Below are positions 8,640-16,881 of a DNA stretch of 64,000 bases, piece after piece (position 1 is the stretch's first letter; each line of letters starts with the position of its first letter). The stretch comes from JBJHBP01 sp050485685. GTDB taxonomy: Bacteria > Pseudomonadota > Gammaproteobacteria > Steroidobacterales > Rariloculaceae. The DNA is taken from assembly GCA_050485685.1 (NCBI GenBank), contig JBJHBW010000011.1, forward strand, positions 29,531 to 93,530, read 5' to 3'. The position numbers and the translations under genes are program-made. The notes beneath the pieces are model-generated. The model had not been told where the DNA came from, made no database searches, and saw only the letters and a program-made list of their open reading frames with translations.

Positions 8640-8958
8640 TCAAAAACCGCGCGCGATCGCCAGGTCAATCGCCGCGATAATCGAGTCGCCGTCTTGCGAG
8701 AGGGATGTCACATGCTCGCCGAAAGCGTCTTCCGGAAAACTGCCAAGATCGAGCGTGGAGAGGACCACGCGAGTTCCCTCGATTGTGAACTCTGGGAGGA
8801 TTGTGCCGACGGCAGCCGACATAACATCTCGGCGCAGGAGCGGAATGGCAAGCCGACGCTTCAGCGCCCGGAATGCGTTCGATTGAACGACGACAAGATT
8901 AAGGAAAGGCGCTGCGTGTTCGTCCCTTGGAGCGATGCACGTCGAACTGTTGAAGCAC
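8640..8958 (-). pseudogene. ccdB: ccdB-like toxin gene with an internal frameshift
   Basis: A GTG at 8958, 4 bases behind the ccdA stop, begins LQQFDVHRSKGRTRSAF, the usual CcdB N-terminus, and then runs into a stop at once. A different frame continues the same family (LNLVVVQSNAFRALKRRLAI ... MSAAVGTILPEF) and ends AAIDLAIARGF at 8640. The frames join if one base is gained or lost near 8900-8912, in an AAGGAAAGG stretch. The joined product would be about 105 residues, the normal CcdB length. CcdB toxins poison DNA gyrase; this copy is probably inactive unless the frameshift is a sequencing error or is bypassed. Confidence 0.72.
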
Positions 8959-8962
8959 TGGC

Positions 8963-9205
8963 TCAGCGATCAAGGTACTCGTCGATGGGCGAGCCGTGTC
9001 GTGCATGGACCTCGTTCAAGGCCTCTGCAACAGTTTCTGCTTCCCGTCGGTGGGTCTCGCGTTGTCGAAGCACCACCTCCTCGGCGAGCCGCTCTTCCAG
9101 AAGGGCCGACACATTGACGCCGAGCGCGCGCGCCTTATCGACGAGATCCTCGTTCACAGTCAAATTGATTGCGCGCTTTCGCGCAGTTGTGTCGTAGCCG
9201 ACCAT
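8963..9205 (-). CDS. ccdA: CcdA-family antitoxin
   Basis: An 80-residue type II antitoxin. The N-terminal part (RKRAINLTVNEDLVDKARAL) is the ribbon-helix-helix DNA-binding domain. The charged C-terminal half (RQRETHRREAETVAEALNEV, ending SPIDEYLDR) matches the flexible CcdA region that wraps the CcdB toxin. It lies directly ahead of the frameshifted ccdB, so it may now be an antitoxin without a working toxin. A dyad 23 bases upstream (9229-9246) could be its own operator. Confidence 0.85.
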   Translation of the reverse strand: MVGYDTTARKRAINLTVNEDLVDKARALGVNVSALLEERLAEEVVLRQRETHRREAETVAEALNEVHARHGSPIDEYLDR

Positions 9206-9228
9206 GCTTCATCACTTTGCGAGTAGAT

Positions 9229-9246
9229 GCGCATAATCTCATGCGC
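9229..9246. promoter_or_regulatory. Dyad upstream of ccdA, candidate autoregulatory operator
   Basis: GCGCAT (9229-9234), a 6-base spacer and ATGCGC (9241-9246) form a perfect inverted repeat just upstream of the ccdA start. Antitoxins of this class usually repress their own promoter through such sites. Confidence 0.4.
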
Positions 9247-9293
9247 GTCGTTACGTGTCGATGGAGCGGAGGAAGCCGTAGCGCCGATACTGA

Positions 9294-10418
9294 TTAACTG
9301 CCCGCGTCACTCCCGGTATCGGTCCGGAATGCATTAATGCTCTGCTCGACAAATTCTGCGATGGACACCGCGGCTTCCACGTCCCCGTCAGCGATCGCCT
9401 GGGCGCGCTCGAACAGCACCTCGAACAGTCGCCGCCCCTCAACGGTCGAGGCCAGCTCGATGCGGTCATGACGGTCCATCTCGCGGACCCAGTAGGCGCG
9501 AACTTCCGCCCAGAAATCCGCCGTGGCCTCGTGGTATTCATCACCCGCGCGCGTATCGAAGTCGCGCAGCCGTTCGTAGCGCGCCAGGCCCATCTCACGC
9601 GCCAGACGCGAGTCGACCTCGCCGTCGTCGGTCAGCGCCGCCTTGACGTTGTGCTCCTCGTGAACCCATCCCGTGGGCAGCACGATATGGGTATTCGTCG
9701 CGATCAGCACGTCATAGTCGTCACGCACCGAAAGCTCCCGCATGGGCAGCGGCCGCCATGTTTCCCCGCCGGTCCACGATGAACGTTCCGGGGTATGCTG
9801 CCAGCGGCCCCAGGCCGCATAACGGGGCGAGTCATCCACCTGCCAGACTGTCTGCGACCAGTGGCCGGCACGTTCTTCCTCCGACCGCTGCTCGCGTGCC
9901 CACGTGGCGTGTCCGCGGTAGGTGTGCACTTCAGGATTCTCGTACACCCAGTCCTGACGCCAGTGCTTGGTGACGAACGGACCCATGACCTGGCCATCCT
10001 CTGCCACGACGGACATGATCAGGATGTGTTGCAGCACGATCTGATCCCCGCGGTCGGAGACCACATAGACCCGCTCAGTGGCCCAGCTGCGATACGGTCG
10101 GGCCGGCTCGAAGCCCGGCGCGAAACCGACCACTTCCAGAAAGTCGAAGCTGACCCGGTAGGTCCCGGCCATGGCCAGGATCGCTCGTCGGTCACGCTCG
10201 AAGTCAGACAGTCCCGGCTCGGTCAGGCGTTCGAAATCCGATGAGGGGTTCGTGTCCAGGGTCACATCGGGCCCGCGCGTCGTTCCGCCGCGCGGGCTCA
10301 GATCGCGCTCCACGAAAGGCCACCCGAACACATAGCCGTTTCCGGACTGCTCGGCCAGTACCGGATTGATTGAGCCGGTGATCAGCAGGAACGCCAGCGG
10401 CATCAGCAAACGGCGCAT
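9294..10418 (-). CDS. DUF6607-like secreted protein
   Basis: A 374-residue exported protein of unknown function with a signal peptide (MRRLLMPLAFLLITGSINPVLA). The mature part contains AMAGTYRVSFDFLEVVGF, RSWATERVYV, HILIMSV, KHWRQDWVYE and WGRWQHTPERSSWTGGETWRPLP. These Trp-rich stretches fit the DUF6607 family as I remember it. The ATG at 10418 is chosen over a longer frame because AAGGAGG lies upstream with good spacing and the signal peptide then starts correctly. The gene is a single unit between the ccdAB remnant and vapBC and need not share a role with them. Confidence 0.7.
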   Translation of the reverse strand: MRRLLMPLAFLLITGSINPVLAEQSGNGYVFGWPFVERDLSPRGGTTRGPDVTLDTNPSSDFERLTEPGLSDFERDRRAILAMAGTYRVSFDFLEVVGFAPGFEPARPYRSWATERVYVVSDRGDQIVLQHILIMSVVAEDGQVMGPFVTKHWRQDWVYENPEVHTYRGHATWAREQRSEEERAGHWSQTVWQVDDSPRYAAWGRWQHTPERSSWTGGETWRPLPMRELSVRDDYDVLIATNTHIVLPTGWVHEEHNVKAALTDDGEVDSRLAREMGLARYERLRDFDTRAGDEYHEATADFWAEVRAYWVREMDRHDRIELASTVEGRRLFEVLFERAQAIADGDVEAAVSIAEFVEQSINAFRTDTGSDAGS

Positions 10419-10501
10419 GGCAGCCTCCTTTTCATGAGTCGCAATCGGCCAAGGCTGCATTGTAAACGCTAGGGATGACCATTCATCCGGCCGGATTCGT
10501 C

Positions 10502-11026
10502 CTAACGATCACGAGCGGCGGTTTCCCGCCGCGGTCGTCCGCGCGGCCGATGGCGTGACTTCGGTACAGGCGCAGTCTCGTATCGCGCATGATCCTCGGC
10601 GACAGAGTGTTTGAACGGGTTGCACACCGTCACACCGTCGCATTGCCAGCCATCATGCAGGTCTTCCGTCAGCAGCAGGGTGCAGCCCTGAAGTTGTGCG
10701 GCGGCGACTATCATTGCGTCCCACCAGCTGATGCCGTGACGACGTTCGATGTCGCGCGCGCGAAGCACGAGATCTCGATCGACCGGCTGAGGATCCCAGG
10801 CGAGCAGGGCATGCACGTCTGCCCAGGCTTCGTCCGGCGACATCCCGGGTCGCAGTTTTCTGGTGACGGTGACGTAGTACTCGTTCAGTACCTGGATGCT
10901 GGTCCTGCCAGTCTGCTCTGTCCACAGCCGTTCGATCCAGTTCGCGGCGGCAGGCTGTTTCGCTGGTTCGCCGGCGTCACGAGCGTAAACCAGTACGTTG
11001 GTGTCAACGAAGACGGCCGCGGTCAT
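10502..11026 (-). CDS. PIN-domain toxin (VapC-like)
   Basis: Probable ribonuclease toxin of a type II module. The PIN-domain acidic residues are all visible: Asp in FVDTNVLVYARD near the N-terminus, Glu in QVLNEYYVT, Asp in SWWDAMIVAAA and Asp in LLTEDLHDG. The 174-residue length exceeds the usual 130-140 because of a basic Arg/Pro-rich tail of about 35 residues after CNPF. The start overlaps the end of the antitoxin gene by 23 bases, which suggests coupled translation. Confidence 0.85.
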   Translation of the reverse strand: MTAAVFVDTNVLVYARDAGEPAKQPAAANWIERLWTEQTGRTSIQVLNEYYVTVTRKLRPGMSPDEAWADVHALLAWDPQPVDRDLVLRARDIERRHGISWWDAMIVAAAQLQGCTLLLTEDLHDGWQCDGVTVCNPFKHSVAEDHARYETAPVPKSRHRPRGRPRRETAARDR

Positions 11027-11255
11027 ACAGTTGGTCGCGTGAAGGGTAGGGAGCGCTGCTGCCTCTCAGCGGGACAGGTTCGCGCGCGAGGTACTCACGC
11101 ATCGAGCGTTCATACTCGCGCGACTCCCGCATCGTGGTCTCCAGGAGTTGTCCGACGAATCGCGACAGGCTCATGTTGTTCTGCGCCGCATGCTTGCGCG
11201 CCCATGCGGCGGCTTTCTCGTCCAGTGTGATCGTGACATTCTTCATCGCAGGCAT
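11004..11255 (-). CDS. Ribbon-helix-helix antitoxin (VapB-like)
   Basis: An 83-residue partner of the PIN toxin. The N-terminal sequence KNVTITLDEKAAAWARKHAA followed by NMSLSRFVGQLLE is a ribbon-helix-helix DNA-binding domain. The charged C-terminal tail would bind the toxin. A start four codons in (11246) is also possible. A dyad directly upstream (11260-11274) could be the operator. Confidence 0.82.
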   Translation of the reverse strand: MPAMKNVTITLDEKAAAWARKHAAQNNMSLSRFVGQLLETTMRESREYERSMREYLAREPVPLRGSSAPYPSRDQLYDRGRLR

Positions 11256-11259
11256 ATTA

Positions 11260-11274
11260 ACACGAGAATCGTGT
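11260..11274. promoter_or_regulatory. Dyad at the start of the vapBC-like operon
   Basis: ACACGA-GAA-TCGTGT is a perfect 6-bp inverted repeat in AT-rich DNA, 5 bases upstream of the antitoxin start. It is a likely self-repression site. Confidence 0.42.
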
Positions 11275-11344
11275 AATTAATCGGTTGCCACTCGCGCCCG
11301 TGGAGAGAATGCGGCACGGAGGCTGCGACAACCCAATGCATTAC

Positions 11345-11394
11345 TTGACCGGCAAGCGCCGCACTAGTTAGAGTACTAGAAATATTACATGTAA
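11345..11394 (+). promoter_or_regulatory. mazEF promoter with overlapping dyads
   Basis: TTGACC (11345-11350) and TAGAGT (11369-11374) with an 18-bp spacer form a plausible sigma-70 promoter. An inverted repeat, CTAGT-N6-ACTAG (11364-11379), covers the -10 box. A perfect palindrome, TTACATGTAA (11385-11394), lies at the expected transcript start, 11 bases before the mazE ATG. The arrangement fits repression by the antitoxin complex. Confidence 0.5.
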
Positions 11395-11405
11395 ATTCGA
11401 CGGTA

Positions 11406-11630
11406 ATGACGATCAAGCGCAAGACACCTGGTGAGCACGTGAGTGCGTACCGATCGAGGATGAAGAAGCGCGGGCTGCGCCAGGTCAATCTTTGGCTTCC
11501 GGATACGCGCTCACCGGAGTTTCGGCGGGAGTGCCGGCGACAATCGCTTCTGGTTGCCGCAGCCGAACGGGCGCAACCGATCGACGCGCTACTGGATACC
11601 GCAGCGGGCGCCGTAGAAGGCTGGACGTGA
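11406..11630 (+). CDS. MazE-like antitoxin (DUF3018 type)
   Basis: A 74-residue protein with the pattern of antitoxins paired with MazF: a basic N-terminus (MTIKRKTPGEHVSAYRSRMK), then LRQVNLWLPDTRSPEFRREC and a short acidic end. Its stop overlaps the toxin start in a GTGA junction, so the two genes are translationally coupled. It presumably neutralises the toxin and represses the operon. Confidence 0.83.
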   Translation: MTIKRKTPGEHVSAYRSRMKKRGLRQVNLWLPDTRSPEFRRECRRQSLLVAAAERAQPIDALLDTAAGAVEGWT

Positions 11631-11953
11631 AGCGCGGCGACGTAGTCACCGTGGCCGTCCAGGGTGATTACGGCAAGCCCCGGCCGGCCGTCGTCGTTCA
11701 GTCCGATCTCTTCAACGACACGCACCCGAGCATCACCATCCTGCCGTTAACCACCACAATCGTCGATGCCCCTCTCATTCGGCTGACCGTCGATCCAGGA
11801 CGAGAGAACGGCCTCACTCGGGTCTCACAGGTTATGGTGGACAAGGTGCTCACGCTGCCACGCGAGAAGATCGGGAAACCCATCGGAAGTGTCGACGAAG
11901 ACCTCATGGTTCGCGTCACGCGTGCATTGTCGATGTGGCTCGGCATCGCCTGA
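11627..11953 (+). CDS. MazF-like mRNA interferase toxin
   Basis: A 108-residue MazF/PemK-family endoribonuclease. It shows VKRGDVVTVAV, the loop GDYGKPRPAVVVQSD with the conserved Arg, and SITILPLTT with the conserved Thr. The GTG at 11627 is chosen because it overlaps the antitoxin stop (GTGA) and gives the canonical N-terminus. It looks intact, unlike the ccdB of this cluster. Confidence 0.88.
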   Translation: MKRGDVVTVAVQGDYGKPRPAVVVQSDLFNDTHPSITILPLTTTIVDAPLIRLTVDPGRENGLTRVSQVMVDKVLTLPREKIGKPIGSVDEDLMVRVTRALSMWLGIA

Positions 11954-12236
11954 AGCGCGAGTACCTGGAGGCCATGCATCGGAACGCGGCCGGGCTCGAC
12001 CTGACTCTGGTGGATTACAGCGAGATCGCCATCCTGATCCGAGCCCCTGAGTCGGCGTGCGTCGTCCCCTGCGGGGGAGGGCAACTCCGGGCTTCGTTGA
12101 CAGGGAAATTCGCGACACTATTTTCCTGTCCCGATCCGGTCCAGACTTCAGGACAGTCGGTTGCCATGACTTGATTGCGCCGAAGAGTCGCGATCACGGG
12201 GTCTGCCGGAAAACAACCACTGCCACGGGAGCGAGA

Positions 12237-12956
12237 ATGGCAAGCAAGCGTGCAACCATCGTGATCGTCCATGGTGCCTGGGTCGGAGGGGCTCGCTGGC
12301 GGCCGGTGGCGAACGACCTGATTGATCGCGGTCACCATGTGTTCACGCCTTCGCTCACCGGTCTTGGCGAGCGCGCGCACCTGAACAGTCCCGACGTCAA
12401 TCTCTCCATGCACGCGCAGGATGTTGCGAGCCTGATCAGCTACGAACGGCTGCAGAACATCCTGCTCGTCGGCCACTCCTACGGCGGCATGCCGGTCTCG
12501 ATGGCAACGGAGCTTGTGCCCGAGGGCGTGATTCAATCGATCATGTACATGGATGCGTTCTTCCCCGAGGACGGGGAGAGCCTGAACGATCTCGTTCCGG
12601 GTCCGCCGCACCTGCCGGCTGACGATGACGACTACCTTGTGCCACCGCCCCGCGTTACGCTGCCCGGGTTCAACGCCCACCTCAGCGAAGAGGACCGTGC
12701 CGCCTACGAGGCGATGCGTACGCCGCAGTCGGTCTACTGTTTTTCCGAGAAGGCGCGCCTCACGGGCGCACGTGAACGCATTCCGCAGAAAACCTACGTG
12801 CTTGCGACCGGCTACGAGAACACGGTTTTCACGAAGTTCGCGGACAAGCTGCGCCAGCGTCCGGGCTGGAGAGTGGAGGAGATGCCTTACACGCACGATC
12901 TTCAGTTCGTCGCGGTCAAGGAAGTTGCCGACATGATCGAGTCAGCCATACCTTGA
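12237..12956 (+). CDS. Alpha/beta hydrolase, EstC-like esterase
   Basis: A 239-residue cytosolic alpha/beta hydrolase. VHGAWVGGARW forms the oxyanion region, the nucleophile is Ser81 in GHSYGG, and the catalytic His is probably in YTHDLQF near the C-terminus. The overall pattern (FTPSLTGLGERAHL, MDAFFPEDGES, SEKARLTGARERIPQKTYV) matches EstC and related small ester hydrolases. GGGAG lies 5 bases before the ATG at 12237. Forty bases downstream begins a TauD-type dioxygenase on the same strand, so both may belong to one catabolic unit. The natural ester is unknown. The 283 bases between mazF and this gene contain no recognisable gene. Confidence 0.82.
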   Translation: MASKRATIVIVHGAWVGGARWRPVANDLIDRGHHVFTPSLTGLGERAHLNSPDVNLSMHAQDVASLISYERLQNILLVGHSYGGMPVSMATELVPEGVIQSIMYMDAFFPEDGESLNDLVPGPPHLPADDDDYLVPPPRVTLPGFNAHLSEEDRAAYEAMRTPQSVYCFSEKARLTGARERIPQKTYVLATGYENTVFTKFADKLRQRPGWRVEEMPYTHDLQFVAVKEVADMIESAIP

Positions 12957-12996
12957 CGATCGCGCACGATCAGTCGAAGTTTCAGACGGAGCAACG

Positions 12997-13827
12997 ATGC
13001 AGATCAATCAGCTTCACCCGCGGTTTGTCGGGGAAATCATTGGCCTGGACACAGCAGCGCCCGTGACTGCCGACACCATTCAGGCGCTCGAGGATGCGAT
13101 GGCGCAGTACGCGGTCTGCGTGATCCGCAACGCGAGCCTGAAAGATGAGGATCACATCCGCTTCAGTCGCGCCTTTGGCTCGCTGGAAATGCCGCCGCCG
13201 GGAAACAGGCGCCTGGCGCCGGAGCTTTTCGACAGCGGCAATCTCGACGCCGACGGGGAGATCCGGCCGCCCAACGCGAAAGGGCCCAATCCGGCGGATT
13301 TCGAGCGGTTCCACACCGACAGCCCCTTCAATACGCTGCCGACCAAATGGTCCTTTCTGCTCGCGCATGTCGTGCCACCGGAGGGCGCCAATACCGACTA
13401 CGTCGACACTCGCGCCGTCTATGAAGATCTGCCGGCAGAGACTCAGGAACGAATCGCTGATCTTGTGGCTGTTCACGATTTCTTCGCTGCGCTGAAACGC
13501 AGTGGCGTCGAGTTCGGCGATGAGGCGGTGCGCAAGGCCTTGCCGCCGACGCCGCACCCGCTGGTGCGCACGTCCGCAAGTGGACGCAAGGCGCTGTATC
13601 TGGGCTGGCATGCTGTCAGCATTGTCGGATGGAGCGAAGAGGCGGGTCAGCAGTTGCTTGACGAACTGTACGAGTTCGCAACGCGGGACAGATACGTCTA
13701 TTCACACAAGTGGCGGCCTGGCGATCTCGTGGTCTGGGACAATCGCTGCACGATGCACAGCCCGACGCCCTTCGACCGCTATCGCTATAAGCGCGACATG
13801 CGTCGCACCACCATCAACGAAGTCTAG
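12997..13827 (+). CDS. TauD/TfdA-family 2-oxoglutarate-dependent dioxygenase
   Basis: A non-haem Fe(II) oxygenase of 276 residues. The iron ligands are visible as His106 and Asp108 in ERFHTDSPF and a distal His in WDNRCTMHSP. The Arg-rich end KRDMRRTTI would bind 2-oxoglutarate. Members hydroxylate taurine, chlorophenoxy acids or other small acids; GNRRLAPELFDSGNLDADG places it nearer the TfdA-like catabolic branch. The ATG at 12997 has GGAG 5 bases upstream. It ends 20 bases from the convergent GntR gene, which may control nearby catabolic genes. Confidence 0.87.
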   Translation: MQINQLHPRFVGEIIGLDTAAPVTADTIQALEDAMAQYAVCVIRNASLKDEDHIRFSRAFGSLEMPPPGNRRLAPELFDSGNLDADGEIRPPNAKGPNPADFERFHTDSPFNTLPTKWSFLLAHVVPPEGANTDYVDTRAVYEDLPAETQERIADLVAVHDFFAALKRSGVEFGDEAVRKALPPTPHPLVRTSASGRKALYLGWHAVSIVGWSEEAGQQLLDELYEFATRDRYVYSHKWRPGDLVVWDNRCTMHSPTPFDRYRYKRDMRRTTINEV

Positions 13828-13847
13828 AATTCCGGCTTTCTCGCGCG

Positions 13848-15344
13848 TCAGATAGGCCGGCTGCGGCTCATCTCCAGCATCAGTGCGGCGGCCTCGGCCT
13901 TGGCCTGTGCGAGACCGGCAGCGTTGCCGATGGGCATGCGCTCCAGCAATCCGCGCACGAGCCGGAAGTAACTGCGATGGGCGCTGGCGGGCAGTCGCTG
14001 CGCGAGGGATGGACGGAACCGCGCCTCGTAGGCCGCCAGACACCGCGAGAACAGATCGATGATCGGACTGTCCGCAACTCTCGATACGCATTGCACCAGG
14101 CACAGCAGATCGTAGCGATCGAAAGGATCGGAGGCTTCCACGCGCGACAGTGCGGCCTGAAGCTGTCGTCGTCGGGTTTCATCCGCGCGGCTCACCGCGA
14201 GCGCCGGCACGAAGCAGTTCAGCTGGAACAGAATCGTGCCTGCCGACATCGGATCCATTCTTTCGCCGATCAGATAAGCCAGCACCAGCCGGATGCTGCC
14301 TGCGGCGCGCCGATCGCGCACGATCAGTCCGTTGCCGCGGCCGCGGCGGCATTCGACCAGGCCGCTGTCCTCGAGCAGACGGATGGCCTGCCTGACGGTC
14401 AGCCTGCTGACGTTGAAGCGTTCGCACAGGGCCCACTCCGAACCCAGCCGCGCGCCGGCACTGCCGCGCCTGGCAATGTCCGCTGCCAGTTCGCGTGCGA
14501 TGGCGGAGGCCAGCGTGCCCGATGCAGGCGCCTCTGCCGCATTGGAAGGCATCCTGGATGTGGTGTGGGCGGCAGTAATGGAAATTGTGCCGGAAGCAGT
14601 ACCGGAAGCCGTTCCGGAGACTGAAACTGTACGGGAGTGCGTGGAATCCGATCGCTCCGTGAGCCGCTCTGCCAGTCCACGATGGGCACGTGCGGCTTCT
14701 GCGACCGCGGCGTCGATATCGCCGCTGCGCAGTGCTTCGCACATCGTGCCGCCACCGATCGAATCGCGTGAGGTGGGGGCCGGCGCTCCGGTTCGGCGGA
14801 AGTCCGTGGTGAGGCTGTTGAGGCACTCGACGAACGGCAGGAGTACGGGCTCACCGGCGAGCCGCGCGATTTCGATCCGTGCAGAAAGTTCGTCGCCGAG
14901 GCTGTCGGCGCTGCCGGACCTGCGCAGTGGCACCAGATCGGCGGCGGACGGTGTGACGGTAGCCGCGAGCCTTGCCGCCATCAGATCGACGGCCTCGCGC
15001 GCGTCCATCAGTTGCCGCAGGGTAATGCCTGTGCAGCGAAAGTAATCCGCCAGTTGTTCGCCTATGGCCTGCGGTTGTGGCTTGGCAAGAATGAATCCGC
15101 CACAGGGACCCGGGCGCAGCCGGCCCAGGCCGCGTCGCTCGAGCAGCCCCACGGCCTCGCGGATCACGGAGCGCCCCGCTGCATAGCGCTCGGACAACTT
15201 GCGCAGCGTTCCCAGCGCACTGCCCGCAGGCAGATCCCGCGCTGCGATATCGTCCTCAACGCGTCTTGCGAGTTCTTCCGCAAGCCGCGATGGTGATTCG
15301 CCTTCGCGGGTCGAGGCGACGTAGATGCGCTCCGCCGCGTTCAT
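13848..15344 (-). CDS. Tandem GntR/FadR-type regulator (two winged-helix plus two effector-like domains)
   Basis: A 498-residue transcription factor that looks like two FadR-subfamily GntR proteins fused. The first winged helix covers about residues 18-88 (RKLSERYAAGRSVIREAVGL) and is followed by an all-helical FCD-like region (LRQLMDAREAVDLMAARLAA). A Ser/Thr/Gly-rich linker of about 40 residues follows (GTASGTASGTISIT). The second winged helix (WALCERFNVSRLTVRQAIRL, LVECRRGRGNGLIV) precedes a second helical region. Ordinary GntR proteins have one of each in about 240 residues. GGGGGAGG lies before the ATG. It probably controls the adjacent MFS gene or the esterase and dioxygenase genes. Confidence 0.85.
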   Translation of the reverse strand: MNAAERIYVASTREGESPSRLAEELARRVEDDIAARDLPAGSALGTLRKLSERYAAGRSVIREAVGLLERRGLGRLRPGPCGGFILAKPQPQAIGEQLADYFRCTGITLRQLMDAREAVDLMAARLAATVTPSAADLVPLRRSGSADSLGDELSARIEIARLAGEPVLLPFVECLNSLTTDFRRTGAPAPTSRDSIGGGTMCEALRSGDIDAAVAEAARAHRGLAERLTERSDSTHSRTVSVSGTASGTASGTISITAAHTTSRMPSNAAEAPASGTLASAIARELAADIARRGSAGARLGSEWALCERFNVSRLTVRQAIRLLEDSGLVECRRGRGNGLIVRDRRAAGSIRLVLAYLIGERMDPMSAGTILFQLNCFVPALAVSRADETRRRQLQAALSRVEASDPFDRYDLLCLVQCVSRVADSPIIDLFSRCLAAYEARFRPSLAQRLPASAHRSYFRLVRGLLERMPIGNAAGLAQAKAEAAALMLEMSRSRPI

Positions 15345-15379
15345 CGCACCTCCCCCTCAGTCGGTGACGCCGTATGGAA

Positions 15380-16813
15380 TCACGATCCATTTCGGGACGC
15401 AATCTGCTCATCCTTCGCGGGATCGTAAAGGTCGGCTTGCAGGCTTCGCGCAGCCAGAAGGTAATGCACGGCAGCCCACACAAAAGCCACCAGTACGGTG
15501 ATCAGCGCGTAGCGCAGACCCGTGGTCGATGCGGCAAGACAGGCGATGTCCATGGCACTGCCCGGCCCGTCCGGGCTGCGACCGCCCGGGCAGCTGGCGA
15601 TGAAGTTGCTGCCCGCAATGAATGCTCTCTTCGCATAGAAGTCGCTCAGCATGCCCAGAACCGTTGGTCCGAGACCTGTGCCCAGCAGCCCGCCCACGAG
15701 GGCGGTGATTGCGGTGGTGGTAGCTCTCATGCGCGGCCCGACAAGGTTCTGGATGGTCGCCATGGTCGGAGCCATGAACATGATCACGAAGAAGTTCGCA
15801 AACCAGATGAATGCGAGCGAAATGAGTACTGTCTGGCTGATGAAGGCGCCGAAATAGATCGGTATGCACAGGGTCATGACAATGGCCGGGCCCCACACCA
15901 TCCAGCGTCTGTCCCTGCGGGAGAGCCAGTCGAATCCGAAGCCGCTCACCAGCATGCCCAGGCCATTGGACGTGAAGGTCACGAAACCGAACAGCACGCC
16001 CAGCGTGGCCAGTGGCACGTCAAACCCGCGCAGATAGAAAGGCAGCACAAAGTTGGCGATGGAGTTCAGCGCGAAACCGGACACCGTGAATGCGGCGAGG
16101 ACGTGCAGATAGGAACGCTTGGACGCCAGTGTGCTGAGCACCGCTTTCAGGGAAGGGGCACTGGTCACCGTCGTGTAACCGTCGGCCAGGCCGCGCGGTG
16201 GTTCGCGCAGGGTGAGCCACGCGATCAGGGCCACGATCAGGCCGGGAATGCCCATCGCGTAGAAGCCTGCACGCCAGCCCCATTCCGAAGCCACCCAACC
16301 GCCAATTGCCTGACCCATCAGGAAACCGAAAGGGGCTCCCAGGGCGATGATCGCCAGCACTGATCCCCGCCTGTCCGAGGGAAAATGATCCGACAACAGA
16401 GAGTTGGTGCACGGCTGGGCGCCGGCCTCGCCGATTCCCACGCCGATGCGTCCCAGCAGCAGTGTGATGAAATTGGTTGCAAGGCCGCAAGCGACCGTCA
16501 TCGCAGACCACACGGCAATACAGGCTGCGATCAGGCGCGTCCTGTTTACGCGCTCCGCCAGCATGCCCAGGGGCACCCCCATGACCGAATACAGGATCGC
16601 GAAGCCCAGTCCCTGAAGAATGCCCAGCTGCGTGTCGGTCAGCAGCAGATCTTCCTTGATCGGTTGCGCGAGTACGGCCAGGATCGCCCGGTCAGAGAAG
16701 TTGTTGATACTGACCAGGAACAGCACGAACACCAGCCAGTGCTTGTAGCCGGACGCCAGCAATGGATGATCGCCATTCGGCGAGCCTGCTGCCTGCGGTG
16801 CCGGTGTCTTCAT
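15380..16813 (-). CDS. MFS transporter (spinster-like)
   Basis: A 477-residue inner-membrane porter with about twelve hydrophobic segments. SINNFSDRAILAVLAQPIKE in the first helix, the loop MLAERVNRTRL and GRIGVGIGEAGAQP are major-facilitator motifs of the spinster-like branch, often found next to catabolic genes of unknown substrate in proteobacteria. It starts 69 bases behind the luciferase-like gene and ends 35 bases before the GntR gene, all on the minus strand, so these three may form one transcription unit. Confidence 0.85.
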   Translation of the reverse strand: MKTPAPQAAGSPNGDHPLLASGYKHWLVFVLFLVSINNFSDRAILAVLAQPIKEDLLLTDTQLGILQGLGFAILYSVMGVPLGMLAERVNRTRLIAACIAVWSAMTVACGLATNFITLLLGRIGVGIGEAGAQPCTNSLLSDHFPSDRRGSVLAIIALGAPFGFLMGQAIGGWVASEWGWRAGFYAMGIPGLIVALIAWLTLREPPRGLADGYTTVTSAPSLKAVLSTLASKRSYLHVLAAFTVSGFALNSIANFVLPFYLRGFDVPLATLGVLFGFVTFTSNGLGMLVSGFGFDWLSRRDRRWMVWGPAIVMTLCIPIYFGAFISQTVLISLAFIWFANFFVIMFMAPTMATIQNLVGPRMRATTTAITALVGGLLGTGLGPTVLGMLSDFYAKRAFIAGSNFIASCPGGRSPDGPGSAMDIACLAASTTGLRYALITVLVAFVWAAVHYLLAARSLQADLYDPAKDEQIASRNGS

Positions 16814-16881
16814 GAAAGCGCCTTGTCAGAGTTTCACGTTGTTGTTTTCATTCCGCGCAGCGGCGTCAGCCCTGCGCAGCA

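Noticed and set aside
15374..16363. 329-codon open frame on the plus strand
   Set aside because: It lies opposite the MFS transporter and its low-complexity His/Gln/Arg content is typical of a shadow frame.
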